Source: a bacterium
Lineage (GTDB): Bacteria; Caldisericota; Caldisericia; Cryosericales; Cryosericaceae
Reading direction: 5' to 3'
DNA length: 32,265 bases
Assembly (NCBI GenBank): GCA_021373025.1
Contig: JAJFTL010000035.1
Location: 1 to 32,265, forward strand
The translations under genes were made by a program, and so were the position numbers. The notes under the pieces are model-generated. The model was given only the letters and a program-made list of their open reading frames with translations, was not told where the DNA came from and ran no database searches. This document shows, piece after piece, positions 25,065 to 31,985 of the stretch (position 1 is the first letter of the stretch; each line of letters starts with the position of its first letter).

Positions 25065-25805
25065 ATGAACTCGGGAAAGCTGGACTTGTTCTACTTTGGT
25101 GACATCGGCAACGAGGATGCGTTCAACCCTGCATACGTCTGCGCGCAGGAGTATGTGGCAGAGATACTCTATCTGATAGCATCCCGCGCTCCTTATGAGC
25201 TTCCACAAGCGGAAATCGCCCGGCTCCTGGGAGTTGGGCAGGAGATCCTGCAGCCTGTCATGGACTCCCTTCTTCGGATCAAAGCTATCGAAAGCAGAAG
25301 TGACACATACAGGATCTGCTTTCCCGTGTTCCTCAAGGCTGACGTCCAGCAGATGAAGGGGATATTGTCCCCTGCGAGTGATGCCATTGGAGGGACACTC
25401 GAACAGCTGAAGAGCCAATTGGTGCCGCTAGCGCAGCGGTTCAGATGCCACGGCCAGTTCACTGTCGGCCGGATCCTGTATCATGTGATCTGTGACTCTG
25501 TGTTTGACGACATAGCGTTTGCATATCTCGAGAAGAGCAGACTGCTATGCACTTCCAAACCGCAGCCGGGCAGCCGCGACTATCTCATCATCGGATATGA
25601 AGCATGTGAGGAAGTCGCGCAGAATAGCAGCCTCCTGCTCTGCAGCAGCAACAACTACGCCTGTGATGGGATCCGCTTCAACAGCTTCGGCGATTCGGAC
25701 GGCCGCAGAAAAGACATGTATCGCTTCATGCGCATCTTGGATTCGGAGCCTCACGAGCTGGAGCAGTTCCTTGACGGGGCGGAGGATATAGAAGCGCTGC
25801 TGTGA
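25065..25805 (+). CDS. Winged-helix-like protein, N-terminal part before an in-frame TGA
   Basis: The 246-residue product begins MNSGKLDLFYFGDIGNEDAFNP. Residues about 25-80 (AEILYLIASRAPYELPQAEIARLLGVGQEILQPVMDSLLRIKAI) look like a winged helix-turn-helix of the ArsR/MarR kind. The rest contains SKPQPGSRDYLIIGYEA and IRFNSFGDSDGRRKDMYRFMRILDSE and has no assigned function. ATG 25065 is chosen because GGGGAG (25052-25057) lies 8 nt upstream. The single TGA stop at 25803-25805 is followed, in the same frame and after two codons, by the next open frame to 26258. The two look like halves of one ~397-residue protein. The stop may be a mutation, a sequencing error, or read through. Confidence 0.75.
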   Translation: MNSGKLDLFYFGDIGNEDAFNPAYVCAQEYVAEILYLIASRAPYELPQAEIARLLGVGQEILQPVMDSLLRIKAIESRSDTYRICFPVFLKADVQQMKGILSPASDAIGGTLEQLKSQLVPLAQRFRCHGQFTVGRILYHVICDSVFDDIAFAYLEKSRLLCTSKPQPGSRDYLIIGYEACEEVAQNSSLLLCSSNNYACDGIRFNSFGDSDGRRKDMYRFMRILDSEPHELEQFLDGAEDIEALL

Positions 25806-25811
25806 TCTGAC

Positions 25812-26258
25812 ATGGAGAGTATTGCATCCGGGTGCAGCAGTATGGTGAGGAGAGTTGTCGCGAATGATGCGTACTGGACCGACCTGGCCGACGATGCAGA
25901 AACAGCCTTGCTGCTCTCGAAATTGGGATATGTCAGCGACAGACAGCATGGCAACCATCTATCCATGGTGGTTCCTGTGTTCTATCCGGATGAGCAGCTG
26001 CTGATCGCTGCAGTCAGTGACATCGTCCTGCCTCGAATAGGCGATGCCGTCAGGCGAGCATTTGATTCCTTATCGGTGCGCGCAGGCGATTTCACGGCAG
26101 TCCGGCATGGGGTCAATATCGAGGAAATCGGCAACGAGCTATGGCATCAGATCTTCGGATCCACGAACGAGCTTTTGGTCAAGACAGGGTTTGTCGACCA
26201 GCCGCCGCATATGGATGGACAAGGCAGATTTTTTAGAAGCATCAGAATGGAATCGTGA
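25812..26258 (+). pseudogene. C-terminal continuation of the winged-helix-like protein after an in-frame TGA
   Basis: The 148 residues from ATG 25812 lie in exactly the same frame as the preceding gene, separated only by TGA TCT GAC. No ribosome binding site stands within 15 nt of this ATG; the nearest, CGGAGGA, is about 25 nt upstream. Independent translation is therefore doubtful. The sequence includes DDAETALLLSKLGYVSDRQ, MVVPVFYPDEQ, and ELWHQIFGSTNELLVKTGFV. It reads as the natural second half of the same protein. Function unknown. If the TGA is real, the part may be lost; if recoded, the full protein would be about 397 residues. Confidence 0.6.
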
Positions 26259-26345
26259 CACATACGGATTGTGAGCGCGATCTCCATGCGTACCTGTTCG
26301 GCAACGCAAAGAACCATGGGTTGCCAGAGGGTGCCCTGAGAGGCG

Positions 26346-26600
26346 CTACTTGTGCGCGTTGTAGAATGCTTTCAGCTCCACCTTCTTGTTTGCAGGTAGA
26401 TCGCCCTTTCTGATTCCCTGGATCGCGCTTTCCAGGGCGTACAGCCGGTGGATGCAGGCCGAGTCGTCGATTGCCTTGATCCTCAGCCATGGTTCTTCGC
26501 TGCCGAGTTCCTTCAGCTTGGAAGACGTTTCTATGCCCACGGCGTTCAGCTGTTCTTCGACCACCTTGCCGATATTGGGAAGCGCGGACAACTCACCCAT
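26346..26600 (-). CDS. TfoX C-terminal domain protein
   Basis: The 84-residue product begins MGELSALPNIGKVVEEQLNAVGI and continues through KLKELGSEEPWLRIKAID and RLYALESAIQGIRKGDLP. This is the helix-hairpin-helix-like C-terminal domain of TfoX/Sxy proteins. In enterics and Haemophilus, full TfoX activates competence genes; the N-terminal domain is missing here. A stand-alone C-terminal domain is common in other bacteria and has no settled role. The ATG at 26600 follows GGAGGTGA with 5 nt spacing; the frame stays open to 26645 without similarity. TATAGT on the minus strand (26644-26649) may be its -10. It is divergent from the acetyltransferase gene. Confidence 0.87.
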   Translation of the reverse strand: MGELSALPNIGKVVEEQLNAVGIETSSKLKELGSEEPWLRIKAIDDSACIHRLYALESAIQGIRKGDLPANKKVELKAFYNAHK

Positions 26601-26683
26601 ATCACTCACCTCCTGCCAGGCGACTGCTTCCTGGCCCACATCCACTATACTGAAATACTAGTCAGATCGAAAGGAGAATGGTT

Positions 26684-27253
26684 ATGACCGAGAAGGAGAT
26701 CATGCTTTCGGGCGGCATGTACGATTGCTTGGACAAGGAACTGGTGCGGGAGCGGGACCGAGCCCACGTGCTTGCGCAGCAGCTGAACGCGTTGCCGGCG
26801 GATGACTACGCAGCGCGCGAGAGGATCACGCGGGAGTTGCTGGGGGCCGCGGGCTCGAACGTCTACCTTGAGAAGGGTTTCCAGTGCGAGTACGGCGACA
26901 ACATCCATGTGGGTGCCAACTTCTACTGCAACTACAATTGCCTGATGATCGACTGTAATACCATCACCATCGGCGACAACACGATGATCGGTCCCAACGT
27001 GACCGTCTGCACCGCGACACACCCGGTCAAGGCTGCAGAGCGCTGCAACGCCGAGGGCCGTGAATACGCGCTGCCGATCAGGATCGGCGATCAGGTGTGG
27101 ATCGGTGCCGGTGCGATCATCAACCCCGGCGTCACTATCGGTGACCGGGCGGTCATCGCCTCGGGCGCCGTGGTCACGAGAGATGTCCCCGCCGACACCC
27201 TGGTGGCCGGAGTGCCGGCAGTCCCAAAGAAACACATCGATAATGGGAAGTAG
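26684..27253 (+). CDS. Maltose/galactoside-type O-acetyltransferase
   Basis: Probably transfers acetyl from acetyl-CoA to a sugar hydroxyl. The 189-residue product starts with a Mac-type N-terminal helical domain ([31 protein letters not shown]). A left-handed beta-helix of hexapeptide repeats follows ([46 protein letters not shown]). The catalytic His is residue 113 in TATHP, and the C-terminal [12 protein letters not shown] is typical. AAGGAG (26671-26676) lies 7 nt before ATG 26684; the ATG at 26678 would be too close to it. The sugar acceptor cannot be read from sequence. TATACT (26646-26651) may be the -10 and overlaps the -10 of the divergent gene. Confidence 0.92.
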   Translation: MTEKEIMLSGGMYDCLDKELVRERDRAHVLAQQLNALPADDYAARERITRELLGAAGSNVYLEKGFQCEYGDNIHVGANFYCNYNCLMIDCNTITIGDNTMIGPNVTVCTATHPVKAAERCNAEGREYALPIRIGDQVWIGAGAIINPGVTIGDRAVIASGAVVTRDVPADTLVAGVPAVPKKHIDNGK

Positions 27254-27296
27254 CACGGACACGTGAGTTGTGGAAGCGTGCCGTCGGAGGAAACGA

Positions 27297-27944
27297 GTGA
27301 AGGGCTTGCTGCTATATGGATTGAAATGCCAGCCGTGGATCTGGGATCAGATGAGACACGATCTGGCTGACTGCGACATTGAGTATGTGGAGTACCCGGA
27401 AGAAGTGACCCGGACGTGCGCGTCTGTCAGCGACCTGACAGCATGGGTGGGCGAGCAGTATCTGTCCCGTGGTCAGGCATACGACTTCGTCCTGGGACAC
27501 AGCATGGGCGGATTGATCGCCCTGCAGTTGTCGGCGCTGGACGGCGCCTACTTCACAAAGACGATCTTCGTCGAGTCCTTCCTGAAGCCCTCAGAACCCT
27601 TCTACCACAATCTGATGATGGAAGCCAACATGGCGGCGATGGGCGACAAGGTGCTGGCGATGTTCAGCGAAGAGGATGCCAAGTACACGCCTGAGTTGAA
27701 GGCCAGCCTGAAAGAGGATTTCGACTACACGGGATCCCTGGATCACATTGCCAATGAGGTTTTCGGCATCTACGGCGACCGGGGGAATCGAGATCGTTCC
27801 CTTCTGCTGCGCAACCTGGATCTCGACGATCCACAGCTCGGCAAACTGGACATCAGCTTCATACCCGACTCGTGTCACCTTCCCATGTTGGAAAACCCGC
27901 ACGAGCTGGCGCAGAGGGTCCTAGCGATTCTGCAGCAGAGCTAG
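27297..27944 (+). CDS. Alpha/beta hydrolase
   Basis: The 215-residue product has the alpha/beta-hydrolase core. MKGLLLYGLKCQPWIWDQM is the first strand and oxyanion region, GHSMGG carries nucleophile Ser69, and DSCHLPMLENPHELAQRVL carries catalytic His194. The acid residue is not certain. The substrate is unknown; esterase, lactonase or thioesterase roles are all possible. The GTG start at 27297 is chosen for its GGAGG (27286-27290) 6 nt upstream. It follows the acetyltransferase by 43 nt and may share its transcript. Its TAG stop interlocks with that of the convergent GNAT gene in the palindrome CTAG. Confidence 0.87.
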   Translation: MKGLLLYGLKCQPWIWDQMRHDLADCDIEYVEYPEEVTRTCASVSDLTAWVGEQYLSRGQAYDFVLGHSMGGLIALQLSALDGAYFTKTIFVESFLKPSEPFYHNLMMEANMAAMGDKVLAMFSEEDAKYTPELKASLKEDFDYTGSLDHIANEVFGIYGDRGNRDRSLLLRNLDLDDPQLGKLDISFIPDSCHLPMLENPHELAQRVLAILQQS

Positions 27945-28483
27945 ACGGCTGCAGAACCCGGGTAGGCGGTCTGGAACGTGTCCGGAGTGACCTCCAGGGA
28001 GGTTGGACCCTTTGGGAGGAATGTTGGTCGTGGCTTGCTGACGAACCCGAGCTTCGCAAAGAGGTTCCACGCCTTCTTGTTCTTCAGGTGAGGGTCGACG
28101 TATCCCTTCGTGGCCAGGTTGCTGCTGAACACGTGGTCGATGACATGGCTGAACGCATAGGCCGCAATGCCCTTGCCTTGCGCTCTCGGCAGAAGCTTGA
28201 TATCTAGTGTTGCCAGGTCATGCTCACGATCGATGCGGTAGAATGCCTCACCACAATACCCGATGTCGTGAGCGTAGATGCTGTAATGCCTGCTGTAGAT
28301 ATCCTGGTTGATCCCTTCCAGCCACTGCTGGAGGCGTTCCATGGTCACCCCCAGACCGCTTGGAAAACCGACGTAGAACATCACCTGCCCGTTGTTCCAA
28401 AGCTGCATGATATTCGGCAGGTCTGATTGATCCGTCTCTTTGATCCTGATCTTGCCGGTATACACAAAACGCCCCCTGAGCAT
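27941..28483 (-). CDS. GNAT-family N-acetyltransferase
   Basis: The product of 180 residues fits the RimJ/RimL-like branch of GNAT enzymes that acetylate amino groups from acetyl-CoA. It has IRIKETDQSDLPNIMQLWNN at the start and the acetyl-CoA loop in LLPRAQGKGIAAYAFSHVI. NKKAWNLFAKLGFV near the C-terminus matches the usual N-x-x-x-x-x-x-Y/F-x-x-x-G-F region. The target is unknown. I prefer the ATG at 28483, with GGGGTGG upstream; a GTG at 28495 is an alternative. Its stop overlaps that of the convergent hydrolase gene. Upstream lies a REP-like hairpin and then the HD gene on the same strand. Confidence 0.85.
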   Translation of the reverse strand: MLRGRFVYTGKIRIKETDQSDLPNIMQLWNNGQVMFYVGFPSGLGVTMERLQQWLEGINQDIYSRHYSIYAHDIGYCGEAFYRIDREHDLATLDIKLLPRAQGKGIAAYAFSHVIDHVFSSNLATKGYVDPHLKNKKAWNLFAKLGFVSKPRPTFLPKGPTSLEVTPDTFQTAYPGSAAV

Positions 28484-28494
28484 TGTTGTCGCCA

Positions 28495-28511
28495 CCCCGG
28501 CGAAAGCGGGG
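28495..28511. repeat. REP-like palindrome (single copy in window)
   Basis: CCCCGGCGAAAGCGGGG folds into a GC hairpin with a GAAA loop and is flanked by GTCGCCA and GTCCAT. It strongly resembles the dispersed intergenic palindromes of the form T-C-C-C-C-G-C-G-A-A-A-G-C-G-G-G-G-A known from many bacteria. It lies between two minus-strand genes. Only one copy was noticed here. Confidence 0.5.
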
Positions 28512-28533
28512 GTCCATCTGTTGCGTGGTCGGT

Positions 28534-29103
28534 CTAGAGATCTCCCTTGAGGCCGATGGCTTGGGCGACTTCGCGCATGCCCATGATGGTCTCGGTGATG
28601 ATGGTGTCCAGGTCCATATTCAGCATAGCGGCTCCCTTCTCAATGACTTCGCGGTTGACGCCCGCGGCAAACCGGTGGTCCTTGTATTTCTTCTTGACGG
28701 ACTTCAGCTCCAGGTCCAACACACTCCTGGACGGCCGCATGATCGCGCAGGCATTGATGAGCCCCGTCAGCTCGTCGATGGTGTACAGGACCTTCTCCAT
28801 GACGTGCTCCGGCTTTACGTCGCAGCACAGCTCATACCCGTGGCTTTGGATGGCATGAATGATATCGTCATCCACGCCGTGCTCCGTCAGGATCTCCCGC
28901 GCCTTGATGCAATGCTGCTCCGGGAATTGCTGGTAGTCAATATCATGCATCAGACCGACGACGCCCCACTTCTCCTCATCCTCGCCCAGCAGGCGCGCAA
29001 AGTGACGCATGACGCCTTCGACAGCTAGCGCATGAGTAATGAGGGCGGGAGAGTCGTTGTACTCGCACAGCACCTGATACGCTTCATCTCTTGTTGGTTT
29101 CAA
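28534..29103 (-). CDS. HD-domain phosphohydrolase-like protein
   Basis: The 189-residue product has the HD fold: ALITHALAVEGVMRHFARLLGEDEEKWGVVGLMHDIDYQQFPEQH. It supplies His, the HD doublet and a downstream His, followed by IIHAIQSHGYE. These match metal-dependent phosphohydrolases of the HDIG-like hydrolase set. The substrate is unknown, and nucleotide or phosphoester hydrolysis is the usual guess. The only visible start is TTG (29101-29103, read on the minus strand), with AAGGAG 10 nt upstream (29114-29119), a slightly long spacing. It is on the same strand as the GNAT gene. Confidence 0.87.
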   Translation of the reverse strand: MKPTRDEAYQVLCEYNDSPALITHALAVEGVMRHFARLLGEDEEKWGVVGLMHDIDYQQFPEQHCIKAREILTEHGVDDDIIHAIQSHGYELCCDVKPEHVMEKVLYTIDELTGLINACAIMRPSRSVLDLELKSVKKKYKDHRFAAGVNREVIEKGAAMLNMDLDTIITETIMGMREVAQAIGLKGDL

Positions 29104-29645
29104 GGTTGCACTACTCCTTATACGGATTCATTCGCACCTCGACACATCATACCAGGCGACGCGAGTGAAATCAACCAGTGAGTTGCATCACGTTACATCA
29201 TCGCGAACGCTCTCCACCCTCTCTCGTAAGATACTACGATCCATGTCTGGCCTCTGGACAGGGATCGTAGTTTGTCAGGTGAGTTGACACGGATGCAGGG
29301 ATGTTGCAGAACTCTCAGCAAAGGAGATAATTGAAGTTAGCCGAGCAAGGAATATGGATCATTTGTGAAGTACATCTACTTGTAAGATTCTCTATAACAA
29401 CCTATTGTAGGCAACAAGTCCCAGAGATGGAGCTTGTATAACGGAGAGTCTTGTTGAGACTCGTTCCCAGGCGACGGGAAGCTCAGACGGTACATTGTGC
29501 CTGATCAGTGTTTGTTGTGACGACAGATCTTGGGAGGATCAAATGGCGCCATTCAAGAGTAGGGTTGTGGTTGACACCGGCGGAAGCCCTGGCAAGGGGG
29601 CGGTCCGCTGCCAAGCTTCTTGCAGAAGTCCCCTGATTCTCGATC
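29104..29645. other. Gap without a convincing gene
   Basis: Together with the promoter and leader that follow, this makes about 650 nt between HD and OYE genes. Open frames here (for example plus 29495-29749) lack ribosome binding sites and similarity. It contains a long hairpin (29234-29270) and an isolated TTGACA (29284-29289) without a matching -10. Most of it still has the GC character of the host, unlike the block that follows. Confidence 0.6.
29234..29270. terminator. Long hairpin, possible bidirectional terminator or operator
   Basis: CTACGATCC (29234-29242) pairs with GGATCGTAG (29262-29270), and inside it TGTC pairs with GACA after one A-G mismatch, giving 13 bp around a 9-nt loop. 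Only a short TTTG follows on the plus strand. It lies 130 nt upstream of the HD gene start, where no transcript is expected to end unless an unseen gene is present. Confidence 0.45.
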
Positions 29646-29674
29646 TTGACAGCAAAACAACCCAGGCTTATACC
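29646..29674 (+). promoter_or_regulatory. Predicted promoter for the OYE-rubredoxin pair
   Basis: TTGACA (29646-29651) and TATACC (29669-29674) are spaced by 17 nt. Transcription would start near 29681, leaving an 80-nt leader with a small CGGGA/TCCCG-type hairpin and then AAGGAGG before the start codon. Confidence 0.6.
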
Positions 29675-29743
29675 CAGATCATCAGCACAGGATCGCGGGA
29701 AAATCCCGAATCGCGGCAGAAATCGTCCAAAGCTCGAATTGAA

Positions 29744-29761
29744 TCCTAAGGAGGCTCTCAT
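29744..29761. repeat. Left copy of an 18-nt imperfect direct repeat flanking the AT-rich block
   Basis: TCCTAAGGAGGCTCTCAT matches the sequence at 31968-31985 in 15 of 18 positions. It includes the ribosome binding site of the OYE gene. The other copy lies where esterase similarity ends. It may be an insertion footprint, or a coincidence caused by the AAGGAGG site. Confidence 0.35.
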
Positions 29762-31708
29762 ATGGATAGCGATGTGATGTATCCAAAACTATTTACACCT
29801 ATCAAGATCAATGGTGTGGAAATAAGAAACAGGGTTGTCTTTTTGCCCCATGCCACAGTTTATGTGGATCAGAACTACGCCCCGACTGAAAGAGAAATGT
29901 ATTACTACGAAGAACGAGCAAAGGGCGGCGCCGGCCTTATAGTCGTCCCCAGCCGGATTGTCCATCTTACCGGGGTATTTCCAGGCCTGGGCATAGGATA
30001 CAACAGGGAAAATCTCCCAAAATTCAAGAGAATAGTTGACGCTGTCCATTCTCATGGAGCAAAGATATTTATACAGCTTTCACATATGGGCAATCAGACA
30101 AAAAGTGTAGAGACATTCCATCCTACGTGGGCACCATCTGCCATACCTGATATGACTGTAGGTGAGATGCCCAAAGAAATGACCTTCGAGGAAATCAATC
30201 AATTGGTTGAGTCCTTTGCAGCATGTGCAGAAATGCTTATGGGAGCCGGTTTCGACGGCGTAGAGATAAAGGTTGCTCATGACGGCATACTGGGACAATT
30301 TGTGTCTCTCCTCAAGAACAAGAGAACCGACAAATATGGAGGCAGCATAGAAAACAGGGGAAGAATAATCGTCGAAATCTTAGGCGCTATCAGGGAGAGA
30401 ATCGGGCAAGTACCGCTGGGTGTAAGGTTTGGTATAAACAGATATATGCCCGGAGACTATGGTGTAGATGACGCCGTTGAGTATGCGAAGCTGTTTACGA
30501 CTGTTGCCGACTACATAAGCACCGATACAGGCACCTGGGAAAGCATAGATATGCTTGTGCCGTCCATGAACATACCGCAGGGATTCCTTTTGAAAGATGT
30601 GGCAAGGATAAAGCAGGCAACCGGTAAAATCGTAATTGGTAATGGACGCATCGTATGGCCGGCTACTGCTGAGAATGCACTGGAAAATGGCTATTTGGAT
30701 ATGGTGGGTATGGCCAGGGCACAAATAGCCGATCCTTATTGGGCCAAGAAAGCCGAAGCAGGAAAGCCTGATGAAATAAGGGGTTGCATCGGCTGCAACC
30801 AGAAGTGCATGGGTAGGTTGCTGCAAAACCTGCCTATAAGCTGTGTGCAAAACCCTACCTCAGGCAATGAAAAGAAATACGGCGAGGACGTCCTTTACCA
30901 GAAGACCCCCAACCCAAAAAAGATTGTAGTGGTAGGTGGCGGCCCTGCAGGCATGAAGGCAGCGGAAATATATGCCAGAAGGGGCAATCATGTCGTGCTG
31001 TTTGAGAAAGACGGGGAACTTGGCGGAAGGGTGCGCTGGGAAAGTAGAATTCCCGGAAGGCGCGGAGTATCAGGCGTCAGCCGCTACCTCATATATATGC
31101 TGGGTATACTCGACAACGTTGACGTACGGTTGAACGCAGAAGCAGATGCCGAAACTGTAGTAAAGGAAAATCCGGATATTGTCATTATTGCCACAGGTTC
31201 GACCCCGATTTCGGCAAATCCGAATTACTACAGCACCATTGATGCGCTTAACGGCACTGTAAAGGGAGACAGTATACTCGTTGTTGACAATGACTCAACC
31301 ACTGAAGGTTCCGGCGTTGCAGAACTGTTTGTCAAGGCTAATAAAACAGTCCACTGGGTAACTCCAGGCTTCTTCAACGGCCAAAATGTCACCGCTCCGA
31401 TTTTGTTGGACAACTTCAAGAGACTTGCCGGAAAAGAAAACCTTGTACTCCATCCAATGAAAGTGATGATAGATTTTAAAGACGGCGAGGCAACCCTGCT
31501 CAATATATACCTCAACACTACAGAAAAAGTGACTGGCATAGATGCTGTGGTAGTTGCCGGAATAAAAGAAGCGAATAACAGCCTCTATGATTCTCTTAGA
31601 GAAAAGGTGTCCGAATTGTATATCATAGGTGATGCAGCCGCTCCTCGTGATATAGCTTCTGCTCTTGAGGATGCAGTAGGGCTGACTGAATTGATAAAGG
31701 AAGCCTGA
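29762..31708 (+). CDS. Old Yellow Enzyme-family Fe-S flavoprotein (2,4-dienoyl-CoA/enoate reductase type)
   Basis: Probably reduces a carbon-carbon double bond with NAD(P)H. The 648 residues comprise an FMN-binding TIM barrel (1 to about 335; YPKLFTPIKINGVEIRNRVV at the start, KVAHDGILGQFVSLLKNKR and DKYGGSIENRGR). A 4Fe-4S cysteine set follows at 342, 345, 349 and 361. An FAD/NAD(P)-binding half comes next, with KIVVVGGGPAGMKAAEIYARRG from about 386. This is the layout of 2,4-dienoyl-CoA reductase, 2-enoate reductase, trimethylamine dehydrogenase and BaiCD/BaiH. The substrate is not readable. AAGGAGG (29748-29754) lies 7 nt before the ATG. Codon use (many AAA, ATA, AGA) is clearly AT-richer than in neighbours, suggesting acquisition from a Clostridia-like donor. 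Confidence 0.92.
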   Translation: MDSDVMYPKLFTPIKINGVEIRNRVVFLPHATVYVDQNYAPTEREMYYYEERAKGGAGLIVVPSRIVHLTGVFPGLGIGYNRENLPKFKRIVDAVHSHGAKIFIQLSHMGNQTKSVETFHPTWAPSAIPDMTVGEMPKEMTFEEINQLVESFAACAEMLMGAGFDGVEIKVAHDGILGQFVSLLKNKRTDKYGGSIENRGRIIVEILGAIRERIGQVPLGVRFGINRYMPGDYGVDDAVEYAKLFTTVADYISTDTGTWESIDMLVPSMNIPQGFLLKDVARIKQATGKIVIGNGRIVWPATAENALENGYLDMVGMARAQIADPYWAKKAEAGKPDEIRGCIGCNQKCMGRLLQNLPISCVQNPTSGNEKKYGEDVLYQKTPNPKKIVVVGGGPAGMKAAEIYARRGNHVVLFEKDGELGGRVRWESRIPGRRGVSGVSRYLIYMLGILDNVDVRLNAEADAETVVKENPDIVIIATGSTPISANPNYYSTIDALNGTVKGDSILVVDNDSTTEGSGVAELFVKANKTVHWVTPGFFNGQNVTAPILLDNFKRLAGKENLVLHPMKVMIDFKDGEATLLNIYLNTTEKVTGIDAVVVAGIKEANNSLYDSLREKVSELYIIGDAAAPRDIASALEDAVGLTELIKEA

Positions 31709-31736
31709 TTTTTTGCATTGAAGGGAGGTGAATGGT

Positions 31737-31898
31737 ATGCAAAAATACAAATGCAGCGTATGCGGTTATGTCTATGACCCTGCCAATGGAGATCCAAGCG
31801 CTGGCATTAAACCCGGTACAGCTTTTGAAGACCTTCCAGACAACTGGGTATGCCCGGTTTGTGGCTCCACAAAGGACAAATTCAAACCTGCTGACTAA
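31737..31898 (+). CDS. Rubredoxin
   Basis: Small iron electron carrier of 53 residues, starting [15 protein letters not shown]. Cys6 and Cys9 (C-S-V-C-G) with Cys39 and Cys42 (C-P-V-C-G) form the single-iron site, and the aromatic core residues (Y4, Y11, W37, F49) are in place. GGAGG (31724-31728) lies 8 nt before ATG 31737. It starts 28 nt after the OYE gene, shares its AT-rich codon use, and is probably co-transcribed as the electron donor or acceptor partner. The length and sequence are typical of anaerobe rubredoxins. Confidence 0.96.
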   Translation: MQKYKCSVCGYVYDPANGDPSAGIKPGTAFEDLPDNWVCPVCGSTKDKFKPAD

Positions 31899-31917
31899 AT
31901 AAGGTTATCTATGCTGC

Positions 31918-31955
31918 AAGAATATGCTCGGCCAATGCAGGCCGAGCATATTCTT
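31918..31955. terminator. Bidirectional terminator after rubredoxin
   Basis: A perfect 16-bp stem, AAGAATATGCTCGGCC (31918-31933) with GGCCGAGCATATTCTT (31940-31955), encloses a 6-nt loop. The A/T-rich stem ends provide U-rich tails in either direction, though short. It ends the OYE-rubredoxin unit and marks the right part of the AT-rich block. Confidence 0.85.
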
Positions 31956-31967
31956 AATAATGAGAGG

Positions 31968-31985
31968 TCCCAAGGAGGCGCCCAT
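31968..31985. repeat. Right copy of the 18-nt imperfect direct repeat
   Basis: TCCCAAGGAGGCGCCCAT matches 29744-29761 in 15 of 18 positions. On the minus strand it encodes the esterase nucleophile motif M-G-A-S-L-G, after which esterase similarity stops. Confidence 0.35.

Noticed and set aside
25812-26258. Independent second gene downstream of the winged-helix gene
   Set aside because: No ribosome binding site is near the ATG and it continues exactly in the frame of the upstream gene, so a split gene is more likely.
29284-29289. TTGACA as a promoter -35
   Set aside because: No -10-like hexamer stands at 15-19 nt downstream.
29495-29749. 84-codon open frame before the OYE gene
   Set aside because: No ribosome binding site, no similarity, and it overlaps the predicted promoter and leader of the OYE gene.
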